30,561 nt of DNA, from positions 1 through 30,561 of the forward strand of contig JAEDLZ010000008.1 of NCBI GenBank assembly GCA_016303265.1. The letters run 5' to 3'. The notes beneath the pieces are model-generated. The model saw nothing but the letters and a program-made list of their open reading frames with translations, was not told the origin of the DNA and did not search any database. Of the stretch, positions 16,495-23,656 are shown in pieces; the stretch's first letter is position 1, and the number at the start of each line of letters is the position of its first letter. The position numbers were made by a program, and so were the translations under genes. The stretch comes from Clostridiales bacterium (GTDB lineage Bacteria; Bacillota; Clostridia; Monoglobales; Monoglobaceae).

Positions 16495-17931
16495 ATGGAA
16501 AACAGCAGAAAAAAGTATATTTCGCCTTTTTCGACAAGATATGCAAGCGAGGAAATGCAGTATGTCTTTTCCGAGGATTTTAAATTCAAGACCTGGAGAA
16601 GGCTCTGGATTGCTCTGGCAAAGGCGGAAAAAGAGCTTGGCTTGAGCATTTCCGACGAGCAGATAGCAGAAATGGAGGCAAACTGCGAAAATATCAACTT
16701 CGAGGTTGCCGAGGAGCGTGAAAGGGTTGTCCGCCACGATGTTATGAGCCATGTCTATGCCTACGGCAAACAATGCCCGAAAGCCGAGCCGATTATTCAC
16801 CTTGGCGCAACAAGCTGTTATGTGGGCGACAACACGGATGTTATAATATTGAAAAAAGCGTCGGAAATAATTCTTCGCAAGGCGGCGCAGGTGCTTAAAA
16901 ATCTTGCGGAGTTTGCGGAAAAATATAAGAGCCTCCCCTGCCTTGCCTACACCCATCTTCAGCCGGCACAGCTCACAACGGTAGGAAAGCGTGCCACACT
17001 TTGGATGTACGAGCTGATTGCGGACATTGAGGAACTTGAACACAGGCTTTCAAAGCTTTTGCTTTTGGGCTCAAAGGGGACAACGGGAACCCAGGCAAGC
17101 TTTATGGAGCTTTTTGAAAATGATGAGGAAAAGGTTAAAAAGCTGGAGGAGCTTATTGCAAAGGAAATGGGCTTTTCGGGGGTTGTTGCGGTTTCGGGTC
17201 AGACCTATTCGAGGAAAACCGATGCGTATTTCCTATCCGTTTTGTCGGGGTTTGCCCAGAGCGCGTACAAGTTCTCAAACGACCTTAGGATTCTTCAGTC
17301 CTTTGAGGAAATGGAGGAGCCGTTTGAAAAAACGCAAATAGGCTCGTCGGCAATGCCCTATAAGCGCAATCCTATGCGGAGCGAGAGAATTTCCTCTCTT
17401 GCAAGATATGTCATAATTGACGCGGTTAATCCCGCCATGACAGCGGGAACGCAGTGGTTTGAAAGAACTCTCGACGATTCTGCGAATAAAAGAATTTCCG
17501 TTTCCGAGGCATTTTTGGCAGTTGACGCAATTCTGAATATCTATATAAATGTAACGGGCGGACTTGTGGTGTATGAAAAGGTGGTAAACCGCCGGGTTAT
17601 GGAAAAGCTCCCGTTTATGGCAACCGAAAATATAATGATGGAGTCCGTTAAGAGGGGCGGAAATAGGCAGGAGCTTCATGAAAGACTCAGAACCCATTCC
17701 CATGCGGCGGCGGCAAAGGTTAAGCTTGAGGGCGGCGCAAACGACCTTATCGACAGGATTGCGGGCGATAATGCTTTTCCGCTTACCAAGGCGGAAATCG
17801 AGGCTCAGCTTGACCCGAAACTGTACATCGGCAGGTGTCCCTCTCAGGTTGACGAATTTCTTGAAAATGTGGCAAAACCTGTAATAGAACGCAATTATTC
17901 GGGTGAAATTAAGACTGAACTTAAAGTGTAG
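16495..17931 (+). CDS. purB: Adenylosuccinate lyase
   Basis: 478 aa. It catalyses two steps of purine synthesis: SAICAR to AICAR ribotide plus fumarate, and adenylosuccinate to AMP plus fumarate. The fumarate-lyase signature GSSAMPYKRNPM sits at residues 283-294. The N-terminus (YISPFSTRYASEEMQYVFS), HLGATSCYVGDNTD and THLQPAQLTTVGKR are typical of the eukaryote-like PurB subgroup of about 475 residues. AAAGGAG lies eight bases before the ATG. A small hairpin (GGGCG/CGCCC, 16446-16459) lies between the leader terminator and the ribosome binding site. Its product AICAR ribotide is the compound sensed by the upstream riboswitch, and fhs follows 134 nt later. Confidence 0.96.
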   Translation: MENSRKKYISPFSTRYASEEMQYVFSEDFKFKTWRRLWIALAKAEKELGLSISDEQIAEMEANCENINFEVAEERERVVRHDVMSHVYAYGKQCPKAEPIIHLGATSCYVGDNTDVIILKKASEIILRKAAQVLKNLAEFAEKYKSLPCLAYTHLQPAQLTTVGKRATLWMYELIADIEELEHRLSKLLLLGSKGTTGTQASFMELFENDEEKVKKLEELIAKEMGFSGVVAVSGQTYSRKTDAYFLSVLSGFAQSAYKFSNDLRILQSFEEMEEPFEKTQIGSSAMPYKRNPMRSERISSLARYVIIDAVNPAMTAGTQWFERTLDDSANKRISVSEAFLAVDAILNIYINVTGGLVVYEKVVNRRVMEKLPFMATENIMMESVKRGGNRQELHERLRTHSHAAAAKVKLEGGANDLIDRIAGDNAFPLTKAEIEAQLDPKLYIGRCPSQVDEFLENVAKPVIERNYSGEIKTELKV

Positions 17932-17967
17932 CGGCAACCAAGCATAGAATTAAGACAAGGCGGAATT

Positions 17968-18069
17968 ATGAAAAGGTGTATATTCGGGAGAATTTTAATA
18001 GAGCGGCTTGCCGCTTTGCACCTAATGATGTTTATTTATTCAATATATAAATTCAGGAGGGAAAAATGA
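17968..18069 (+). CDS. Possible 33-residue leader peptide overlapping the fhs start
   Basis: An ATG at 17968 behind AAGGCGG (six bases away) opens a 33-codon frame whose TGA overlaps the fhs ATG by four bases (ATGA). The peptide starts MKRCIFGRILIERLAALHLM, continues hydrophobic and ends basic. The exact overlap and a weak ribosome binding site suggest translational coupling to fhs, but a frame this short can arise by chance, and fhs has its own AGGAGGG site. Confidence 0.3.
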   Translation: MKRCIFGRILIERLAALHLMMFIYSIYKFRREK

Positions 18070-19733
18070 AAACAGATATTGAAATTGCCCAGAGCGCAAA
18101 AATGAAAAATATTGCGGAGATAGCTAAAAGTGCAGGGATTGACGATAAATATCTTGAGCAATACGGAAAGTATAAGGCAAAAATCGACCTTTCCTTATTA
18201 AAGGAAAGCGAGAAAAAAGACGGTAAGCTTATCCTTGTTACGGCGATAACCCCGACCCCTGCCGGAGAGGGCAAAACCACGACAACAATCGGACTTGCCG
18301 ACGGCATGAAAAAAATCGGCAAAAATGTTATGGTTGCTCTGCGCGAACCGTCCTTGGGGCCGGTATTCGGAATAAAAGGCGGAGCGGCAGGCGGCGGATA
18401 TGCTCAGGTTGTTCCCATGGAGGACATCAATCTTCACTTTACGGGAGATTTTCATGCAATCGGCGCTGCAAACAATCTTCTTGCGGCGATGCTTGACAAT
18501 CATATCCACCAGGGAAATGCTCTTGGAATTGACCCACGGAAGATAACATGGAAGCGTTGCGTTGATATGAATGACCGACAGCTTCGATTCGTTGTTGACG
18601 GCCTTGGCGGCAAGGTCAACGGAACTCCCCGTGAGGACGGATATGACATTACGGTTGCGTCGGAAATTATGGCAATCCTTTGTCTTGCCGGCTCAGTCAC
18701 CGACCTTAAGGAAAGGCTTTCAAGAATTGTTGTGGGCTATACCTATGACGATAAGCCCGTTACGGCGGGCGAGCTAAAGGCGGCAGGGGCGATGACGGCT
18801 CTGTTAAAGGACGCCTTAAAGCCCAATCTGGTGCAGACCCTGGAGGGAACGCCTGCGCTGGTTCACGGCGGACCGTTTGCCAATATCGCCCATGGCTGCA
18901 ACTCTGTTCTGGCGACAAAAATGGCGCTTAAGCTGGGCGATTACGCCGTAACCGAGGCAGGCTTCGGCGCTGACCTTGGCGCCGAGAAATTTTTGGATAT
19001 AAAGTGCCGTTATGCCGGTCTTAAGCCCTCGGCGGTTGTTCTTGTGGCGACCATCCGTGCCCTTAAAATGCACGGCGGAGTGCCGAAAACGGAGCTTGGC
19101 ACGGAAAATCTCGAGGCTCTTGAAAAGGGTATGCCGAATTTGCTCAGGCATTTGTCAAATATTACCGATGTTTATAAGCTTCCCTGTGTTGTTGCAGTGA
19201 ATAAGTTTCCGACGGATACGGACGCAGAGGTTAATCTTGTTATGGAAAAATGCCGCGCCATGGGCGTTAATGTTGTTTTGTCCGATGTGTGGGCAAAGGG
19301 CGGCGAAGGCGGAATTGACCTTGCAAACGAAGTTGTCCGTCTTTGCGAGGACGACAATGATTTCACCTTCGCATACGATACGGATGACTCCATAGAGAAT
19401 AAAATTGAGGCAATCGTTAAGAAAATTTACCGGGGCGACGGTGTTTCGTTCACACCTGCCGCAAAAAATCAGATTGCCGCATTAACGGCGCTGGGCTATG
19501 ACAAGCTTCCCGTTTGTATGGCAAAAACCCAGTACAGCTTCTCCGATGATTTAAAGAAAATCGGTGCGCCGACGGGATTTACGGTGACGGTGCGCAATGT
19601 TAAAATTTCGGCAGGCGCAGGCTTTATCGTTGCTCTGACGGGCGATATAATGACCATGCCGGGACTTCCCAAATCCCCTGCCGCAGAGCGTATTGATGTT
19701 GATGAAAACGGCGTTATTTCAGGGCTGTTTTAA
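18066..19733 (+). CDS. fhs: Formate-tetrahydrofolate ligase (10-formyl-THF synthetase)
   Basis: 555 aa, the normal length. It joins formate to tetrahydrofolate using ATP and gives 10-formyl-THF, the donor used by PurN/PurH in purine synthesis and an intermediate in one-carbon and acetogenic metabolism. The N-terminus has the ATP loop TPTPAGEGKTTTTIGLADG (about residues 60-78), then REPSLGPVFGIKGGAAGGGY, HFTGDFHAIGAANNLLAAM and HGGPFANIAHGCNS. The C-terminus has YSFSDD and ISAGAGFIVALTGDIMTMPG. AGGAGGG precedes the ATG. Transcription ends at the strong terminator at 19808. Confidence 0.98.
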   Translation: MKTDIEIAQSAKMKNIAEIAKSAGIDDKYLEQYGKYKAKIDLSLLKESEKKDGKLILVTAITPTPAGEGKTTTTIGLADGMKKIGKNVMVALREPSLGPVFGIKGGAAGGGYAQVVPMEDINLHFTGDFHAIGAANNLLAAMLDNHIHQGNALGIDPRKITWKRCVDMNDRQLRFVVDGLGGKVNGTPREDGYDITVASEIMAILCLAGSVTDLKERLSRIVVGYTYDDKPVTAGELKAAGAMTALLKDALKPNLVQTLEGTPALVHGGPFANIAHGCNSVLATKMALKLGDYAVTEAGFGADLGAEKFLDIKCRYAGLKPSAVVLVATIRALKMHGGVPKTELGTENLEALEKGMPNLLRHLSNITDVYKLPCVVAVNKFPTDTDAEVNLVMEKCRAMGVNVVLSDVWAKGGEGGIDLANEVVRLCEDDNDFTFAYDTDDSIENKIEAIVKKIYRGDGVSFTPAAKNQIAALTALGYDKLPVCMAKTQYSFSDDLKKIGAPTGFTVTVRNVKISAGAGFIVALTGDIMTMPGLPKSPAAERIDVDENGVISGLF

Positions 19734-19807
19734 AAGCGAAAAAAGGCTGCGGCAAAATAAATTTTCAGCAGCAATTTGAAAAACCGGTTTTTAAAACCAA
19801 TGAAAAT

Positions 19808-19856
19808 ATCCCCGAAAACAGTTTGAATTTAACTGTTTTCGGGGATTGTTTTGTTT
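19808..19856 (+). terminator. fhs terminator
   Basis: A perfect 16-bp stem (19808-19823 with 19831-19846, 7-nt loop) followed by TGTTTTGTTT. It is the end of the purB-fhs unit and could also stop a minus-strand transcript coming from 19960. Confidence 0.9.
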
Positions 19857-19865
19857 CACGATTTG

Positions 19866-19989
19866 TCAGGATACAGCCCTTGCCAGCCCTTTGGGAAATC
19901 TCATAACATAATTCATAATTATTACTTACCTTTCTTCGGAATATTTATTAAAAATACCATTATACAACTGATACTATACAGCTAATAGT
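19866..19989 (-). other. Possible short minus-strand transcription unit with a 16-codon ORF
   Basis: Between two terminators the minus strand shows an inverted repeat ACTAT-N7-ATAGT (19973-19989), a TATAAT -10 (19959-19964) with no good -35, an AAAGGT site, and an ATG at 19916 opening a 16-residue frame (MNYVMRFPKGLARAVS) that stops at 19866. The fhs terminator hairpin then follows. It may be a leader-peptide remnant of a lost regulated gene, a small RNA or peptide, or chance. Confidence 0.3.
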
Positions 19990-19997
19990 CTTTTATG

Positions 19998-20050
19998 TAA
20001 AGAAAACCGACCTAAAAAGTCAGATTTTCAGGTCTGACTTTTTAGGTCGG
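19998..20050 (-). terminator. Terminator of the uronate operon
   Basis: A perfect 18-bp stem, arms 20007-20024 and 20033-20050 with an 8-nt loop. On the minus strand the stem is followed by TTTTCTTT (19999-20006). It lies 41 nt beyond the reductase stop codon. Confidence 0.88.
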
Positions 20051-20090
20051 ATTATTCTGCACAGCTTTTATGAGTGGCCGTTGTCTGCGA

Positions 20091-20942
20091 TTACACGCCG
20101 GAGTATGCGGAGAAGCCGCCGTCAACCGGGACAACCACGCCGTTTACAAAGCCGGAAGCGTCTTTTGAGAGAAGCCAAAGGAGAGTTCCGATAAGTTCTT
20201 CCTTTTCGCCGAATCTGTCCATAGGAGTCTGGGAGAGAATTTTTTTGGAACGCTCTGTGTAGTTTCCGTTTTCGTCAAGCAAAAGGCCGCGGTTCTGCTG
20301 TGTAAGGAAGAATCCGGGGGCAATTGCATTAACTCTTATTCCCACTTTGGAGAAATGAACGGCGAGCCATTGAGTAAAGTTGGAGATTGCCGCCTTTGCA
20401 CCGCTGTATGCGGGGATTCTTGTAAGGGGAGTAAACGCATTCATGGACGAAATGTTAATGATTGACGCGTCCGCCTTGCCGATAAGGTCGTGGGCAAAAA
20501 CCTGTGTGGGAAGAAGCGTCCCCAGGAAGTTGAGGTTAAAAACAAATTCAACACCTTTTGGGTCAAGGTCAAAGAATGTCTTGATTTCCTCGTCGTCTAA
20601 ATCCTTAGGGTCAAAATAGTCTTTGGTGGTACTGCCCTTGGGATTGTTGCCGCCTGCGCCGTTTAAAAGAATATCGACGGTGCCCCATTTGTCGTTAATA
20701 ATTTTTTTTGCGTTTTCAAGGCTCTCTTTTTCAAGAACATTTGCGGAAATGCCCATTGCGGTTCCGCCGTCGGCAATTATTGCATCGGCAACTTTGTCTG
20801 CCGCCTCGCCGTTTAAGTCAAGAACAGCAACCTTTGCGCCGGTTTTTGCAATAGCCTCTGCAAATGTGCTGCAAAGCACGCCGCCGCCGCCCGTTACAAC
20901 GGCAACTTTATCCTTAAGGTCAATCATAAATGGTAATTTCAT
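20091..20942 (-). CDS. uxuB: SDR-family D-fructuronate reductase (D-mannonate oxidoreductase, UxuB/YjmF type)
   Basis: 283 aa, a short-chain dehydrogenase. The cofactor loop VVTGGGGVLCSTFA is near residues 15-28 and NGAGG near 94-98. The catalytic set is Ser166 (NISSMNAF), Tyr179 and Lys183 (PAYSGAK), and the C-terminus GFVNGVVVPVDGGFSAYSG is typical. Bacillus subtilis uses an SDR of this kind (YjmF) for D-fructuronate to D-mannonate, unlike the long-chain UxuB of E. coli. The neighbours uxaC and uxuA make and use exactly these compounds, which supports the call over 2-keto-3-deoxygluconate or gluconate oxidoreductases of the same family. AGGAGG lies upstream of the ATG. It is the last gene of the cluster. 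Confidence 0.85.
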   Translation of the reverse strand: MKLPFMIDLKDKVAVVTGGGGVLCSTFAEAIAKTGAKVAVLDLNGEAADKVADAIIADGGTAMGISANVLEKESLENAKKIINDKWGTVDILLNGAGGNNPKGSTTKDYFDPKDLDDEEIKTFFDLDPKGVEFVFNLNFLGTLLPTQVFAHDLIGKADASIINISSMNAFTPLTRIPAYSGAKAAISNFTQWLAVHFSKVGIRVNAIAPGFFLTQQNRGLLLDENGNYTERSKKILSQTPMDRFGEKEELIGTLLWLLSKDASGFVNGVVVPVDGGFSAYSGV

Positions 20943-21039
20943 ATTATTTTCCTCCTGATTTTATTTTCTTCGGGCAAACAGCCTTGAAACCGCAAATACA
21001 GGCATCCGCCGCTATGCTGATTTTGCTTGCGTAACAGGG

Positions 21040-22437
21040 CTATATACCGAAGTAATTTTTAGCGTTATAATAGCTTATATCTTCAACAATTTTGCGAAGA
21101 ACCGCCTCATCGTCGGTGAATTCGCCGTTTTCCGCCCATTCGCCGATAATGCGGCAAAGAATGCGGCGGAAATACTCATGTCTGGGGTAGGATAAAAAGC
21201 TTCTGGAATCGGTCAGCATACCGACAAAGGCGGCAAGTGCGCCCAAATTTCCGAGAACCTTCATCTGTTCGGTCATTCCGTCAATGTGGTCGCAGAACCA
21301 CCAGGCGGAGCCGAACTGAATCTTGCCCTTTATTCCGCCGCCCTGGAAGTTCCCCAGCATTGTTCCGAGAACATAATTCCAAGTGGGGTTGAGGGTGTAA
21401 AGAATTGTTTTGGGGAGCATATCTTTTTTATTTAGCGCGTCAAGATAAGCGGAAAGCTTTTCTGCACAGACGCCGTCACCGATTGAGTCAAAGCCCGTGT
21501 CTGCACCTATGCTCGAAAACATTTTTGAATTGTTGTTTCTGATGGGCCCCATGTGAAGCTGCATAACCCAGCCGCGCTTTGCGTATTCCTCGCCGAGGAA
21601 TACCATGCAGGCAGTCTTAAAGGCGTCAATCTCCGTTTTAGAGAGATTTTCGCCTCTTCTTCCCTTATCGAAAATTTCCGCAACCGTATCTTCATCCGCC
21701 TCGGTATACGGAACTGTCAGGAAGGAGTGGTCGGAAACTCTTGCGCCCACTTGGCTGAAAAAGTCAATTCGCTTTGCAAGAGCCTTTTTGAAACAGCCGA
21801 AGCAGGCAATTTTCATATCTGCCGCCTCCTCCAGGCGCGAAACATAATCTGCAAAACCCGGCTTTTCAATGCTTATTGCATTGTCCGGACGGAAGGTGGG
21901 GACAACAACGGTCTTAAAGCTTTTATCCTCCCTGATAAGCTTGTGATATTCGAGGGAGTCGCAGGGGTCGTCGGTGGTTCCGATAAGCTCCACATTGGAC
22001 TTTTCGATAAGGCGCCTTGCGGAAAAGTCACCGCCCGTTATGATTGCATTTGCCCTGTCCCAGATATCCTTTGCGGTTTTTTCGCCCAGAGTTTCATAAA
22101 TGCCGAAATATCTCTGAAGCTCTAAATGCGACCAATGATAAAGAGGGTTGCCTATTGCATACTCGAGAGCCTTGGCATAGCTCAGAAATTTCTCCCAAGG
22201 CGAGGCGTCCCCGGTTATGTATTTTTCATCTACTCCCATGCTGCGCATGAAGCGCCATTTATAGTGGTCTCCGCCGAGCCATACCTCGGTGATGCTATTG
22301 TATTTTTTATCCTCATAAATTTCTTTCGGACTTAAGTGGCAATGGTAGTCGTAAATCGGCAAAGCTTTTGCATAATCAAAAAGGCGTTTTGCCGTTTCGG
22401 TTGTCAGAAGAAAGTCCTCGTCCATAAATTTTTTCAT
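21040..22437 (-). CDS. uxaC: Glucuronate isomerase (uronate isomerase)
   Basis: 465 aa, the usual length for UxaC. It converts D-glucuronate to D-fructuronate and D-galacturonate to D-tagaturonate. The N-terminus KKFMDEDFLLTTETAKRLF is followed by the metal-binding YDYHCHLSPKEIYED; later marks are ELIGTTDDPCDSLEYH, WVMQLHMGPIRNNN, NPTWNYVLGTMLGNFQ and SWWFCDHI-like FGSAWWFCDHIDGM, then LTDSRSFLSYPRHEYFRR. The start at 22437 has only a distant AGGG, but no better site is seen. It lies 97 nt before the reductase gene and 157 nt after uxuA, with a hairpin in the latter gap. Confidence 0.97.
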   Translation of the reverse strand: MKKFMDEDFLLTTETAKRLFDYAKALPIYDYHCHLSPKEIYEDKKYNSITEVWLGGDHYKWRFMRSMGVDEKYITGDASPWEKFLSYAKALEYAIGNPLYHWSHLELQRYFGIYETLGEKTAKDIWDRANAIITGGDFSARRLIEKSNVELIGTTDDPCDSLEYHKLIREDKSFKTVVVPTFRPDNAISIEKPGFADYVSRLEEAADMKIACFGCFKKALAKRIDFFSQVGARVSDHSFLTVPYTEADEDTVAEIFDKGRRGENLSKTEIDAFKTACMVFLGEEYAKRGWVMQLHMGPIRNNNSKMFSSIGADTGFDSIGDGVCAEKLSAYLDALNKKDMLPKTILYTLNPTWNYVLGTMLGNFQGGGIKGKIQFGSAWWFCDHIDGMTEQMKVLGNLGALAAFVGMLTDSRSFLSYPRHEYFRRILCRIIGEWAENGEFTDDEAVLRKIVEDISYYNAKNYFGI

Positions 22438-22508
22438 TGTTTTTAGTCATCCCTTTCCGGTACATACGGCAAATGCCGATAATTTCGCACAGAACCCCAT
22501 AAAGGAGA

Positions 22509-22546
22509 ATAAAAGCCTTACGAATTTTTGCTTTTAAGGCTTTTAT
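22509..22546 (-). terminator. Intercistronic hairpin between uxuA and uxaC
   Basis: Perfect 12-bp stem ATAAAAGCCTTA/TAAGGCTTTTAT (22509-22520 with 22535-22546, 14-nt loop). On the minus strand the stem ends in TTTTATTCTCC, so termination may be partial; it could set the ratio of the upstream to downstream genes or mark an RNA processing site. Confidence 0.5.
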
Positions 22547-22594
22547 CCCCGTTTAAATTCTTTGCCGATGCCTTTTATTTGCCCAAAACTTAGT

Positions 22595-23635
22595 TTATGC
22601 CTTCAGCTTTTCGCAGGCCTCAAAAAGACCGTTTAAATATACAGCGCCCAAGGCTCTGTCGTAAAGACCGTAGCCCGGTTTACCCGTTTCGCCCCATATC
22701 ATGCGGCCGTGGTCGGGACGGACATATCCGTCAAAGTCCTCGTCAACATAGGCTTTTACTATTCCGAATATATCAAGTGAGCCGCATTCAGTTTTGTGAG
22801 CCGCCTCTTCAAAGCACCTTTCACCCGTAATTTTAATGTTTCTTATATGTGCAAAATGGATTCTGTCGGCAAAGGAGTGAATCAGGTCAATAATATCGTT
22901 TTTCGGGTCAACACCGAGAGAGCCGCTGCAAAGGGTCAGCCCGTTATAAGGGCTGTCATAAAGCTTTAAAAATTTCTCTAAATTCTGTTTGTTTGTTATA
23001 ATCCTGGGAAGCCCGAAAATATTCCAGGGCGGGTCGTCCGGGTGAATTGCCATCTTAATTTTAACCTCTTCCGCAACCTTTATAACACGGTCTAAGAAAT
23101 ACTTAAGATTGTTCCAAAGGTCCTCCTCGGAAATGCTTTTGTACTTTTCCAAAAGCGCCTTCATTCCCTCTTTTGTATAGCTTGAATCCCAGCCGGGAAG
23201 GGAAAGCTCGCCTGTCAGAGGGTTCATATTAAGAACGGTTTTCTCGTCATAGATAAGAGCATTTGACCCGTCGCCTAAGGGGTGGGCGAGGTCGGATCTT
23301 GTCCAGTCGAAAACGGGCATAAAGTTGTAGCACACACAGTCAATGCCTGCTTTGGAAAGATTTCTCAGTGTTTCGCAGTAGTTTTCGATGTATCTGTCAC
23401 GGTCGCCGTCGCCCGTTTTGATGTCCTCGTGAACGGGAACGCTCTCGATAACGGAAAGCTCAAGCCCTGCTTCCTCTATTTCATTCTTGAGCTCCAAAAT
23501 CCTCTCAAGCGGCCATACCTCGCCTACAGGAATGTCATAAATTGCGGAAACTATACCCGTAACCCCGGGAATCTGTCTGATTTTTTCAAGAGTAACAGGG
23601 TCATCCTTTCCGTACCAGCGAAATGTCATTTTCAT
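22595..23635 (-). CDS. uxuA: D-mannonate dehydratase
   Basis: 346 aa. It dehydrates D-mannonate to 2-keto-3-deoxy-D-gluconate. The N-terminus MTFRWYGKDDPVTLEKIRQI is the family start, followed by GIVSAIYDIPVGEVWP, LSVIESVPVHEDIKTG, MAIHPDDPPWNIFGLPRI, LCSGSLGVDPKN, HFAHIRNI and YVRPDHGRMIWGE, which carry the metal ligands (His, Cys, His, Asp) of the TIM barrel. It starts 21 nt after the stop of the upstream hydrolase and ends ahead of uxaC. Together with UxaC and the SDR reductase it completes glucuronate to KDG; kdgK and kdgA are not in the window. Confidence 0.97.
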   Translation of the reverse strand: MKMTFRWYGKDDPVTLEKIRQIPGVTGIVSAIYDIPVGEVWPLERILELKNEIEEAGLELSVIESVPVHEDIKTGDGDRDRYIENYCETLRNLSKAGIDCVCYNFMPVFDWTRSDLAHPLGDGSNALIYDEKTVLNMNPLTGELSLPGWDSSYTKEGMKALLEKYKSISEEDLWNNLKYFLDRVIKVAEEVKIKMAIHPDDPPWNIFGLPRIITNKQNLEKFLKLYDSPYNGLTLCSGSLGVDPKNDIIDLIHSFADRIHFAHIRNIKITGERCFEEAAHKTECGSLDIFGIVKAYVDEDFDGYVRPDHGRMIWGETGKPGYGLYDRALGAVYLNGLFEACEKLKA

Positions 23636-23656
23636 TTCAGTTCATCACCTTTCGTT

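Noticed and set aside
16354..17043. Minus-strand frames opposite the purB leader and start
   Set aside because: They cross the riboswitch and the purB coding region and lack a ribosome binding site or domain.
17275..17937. 220-codon minus-strand frame opposite purB
   Set aside because: It is antisense to the well-supported purB; it shows no start signals or recognisable motifs.
17932..18065. A second ZTP or other riboswitch ahead of fhs
   Set aside because: No GTGACTGxCG or CCGxCTGGGC element is present; only a small GCGG/CCGC hairpin without a U tract.
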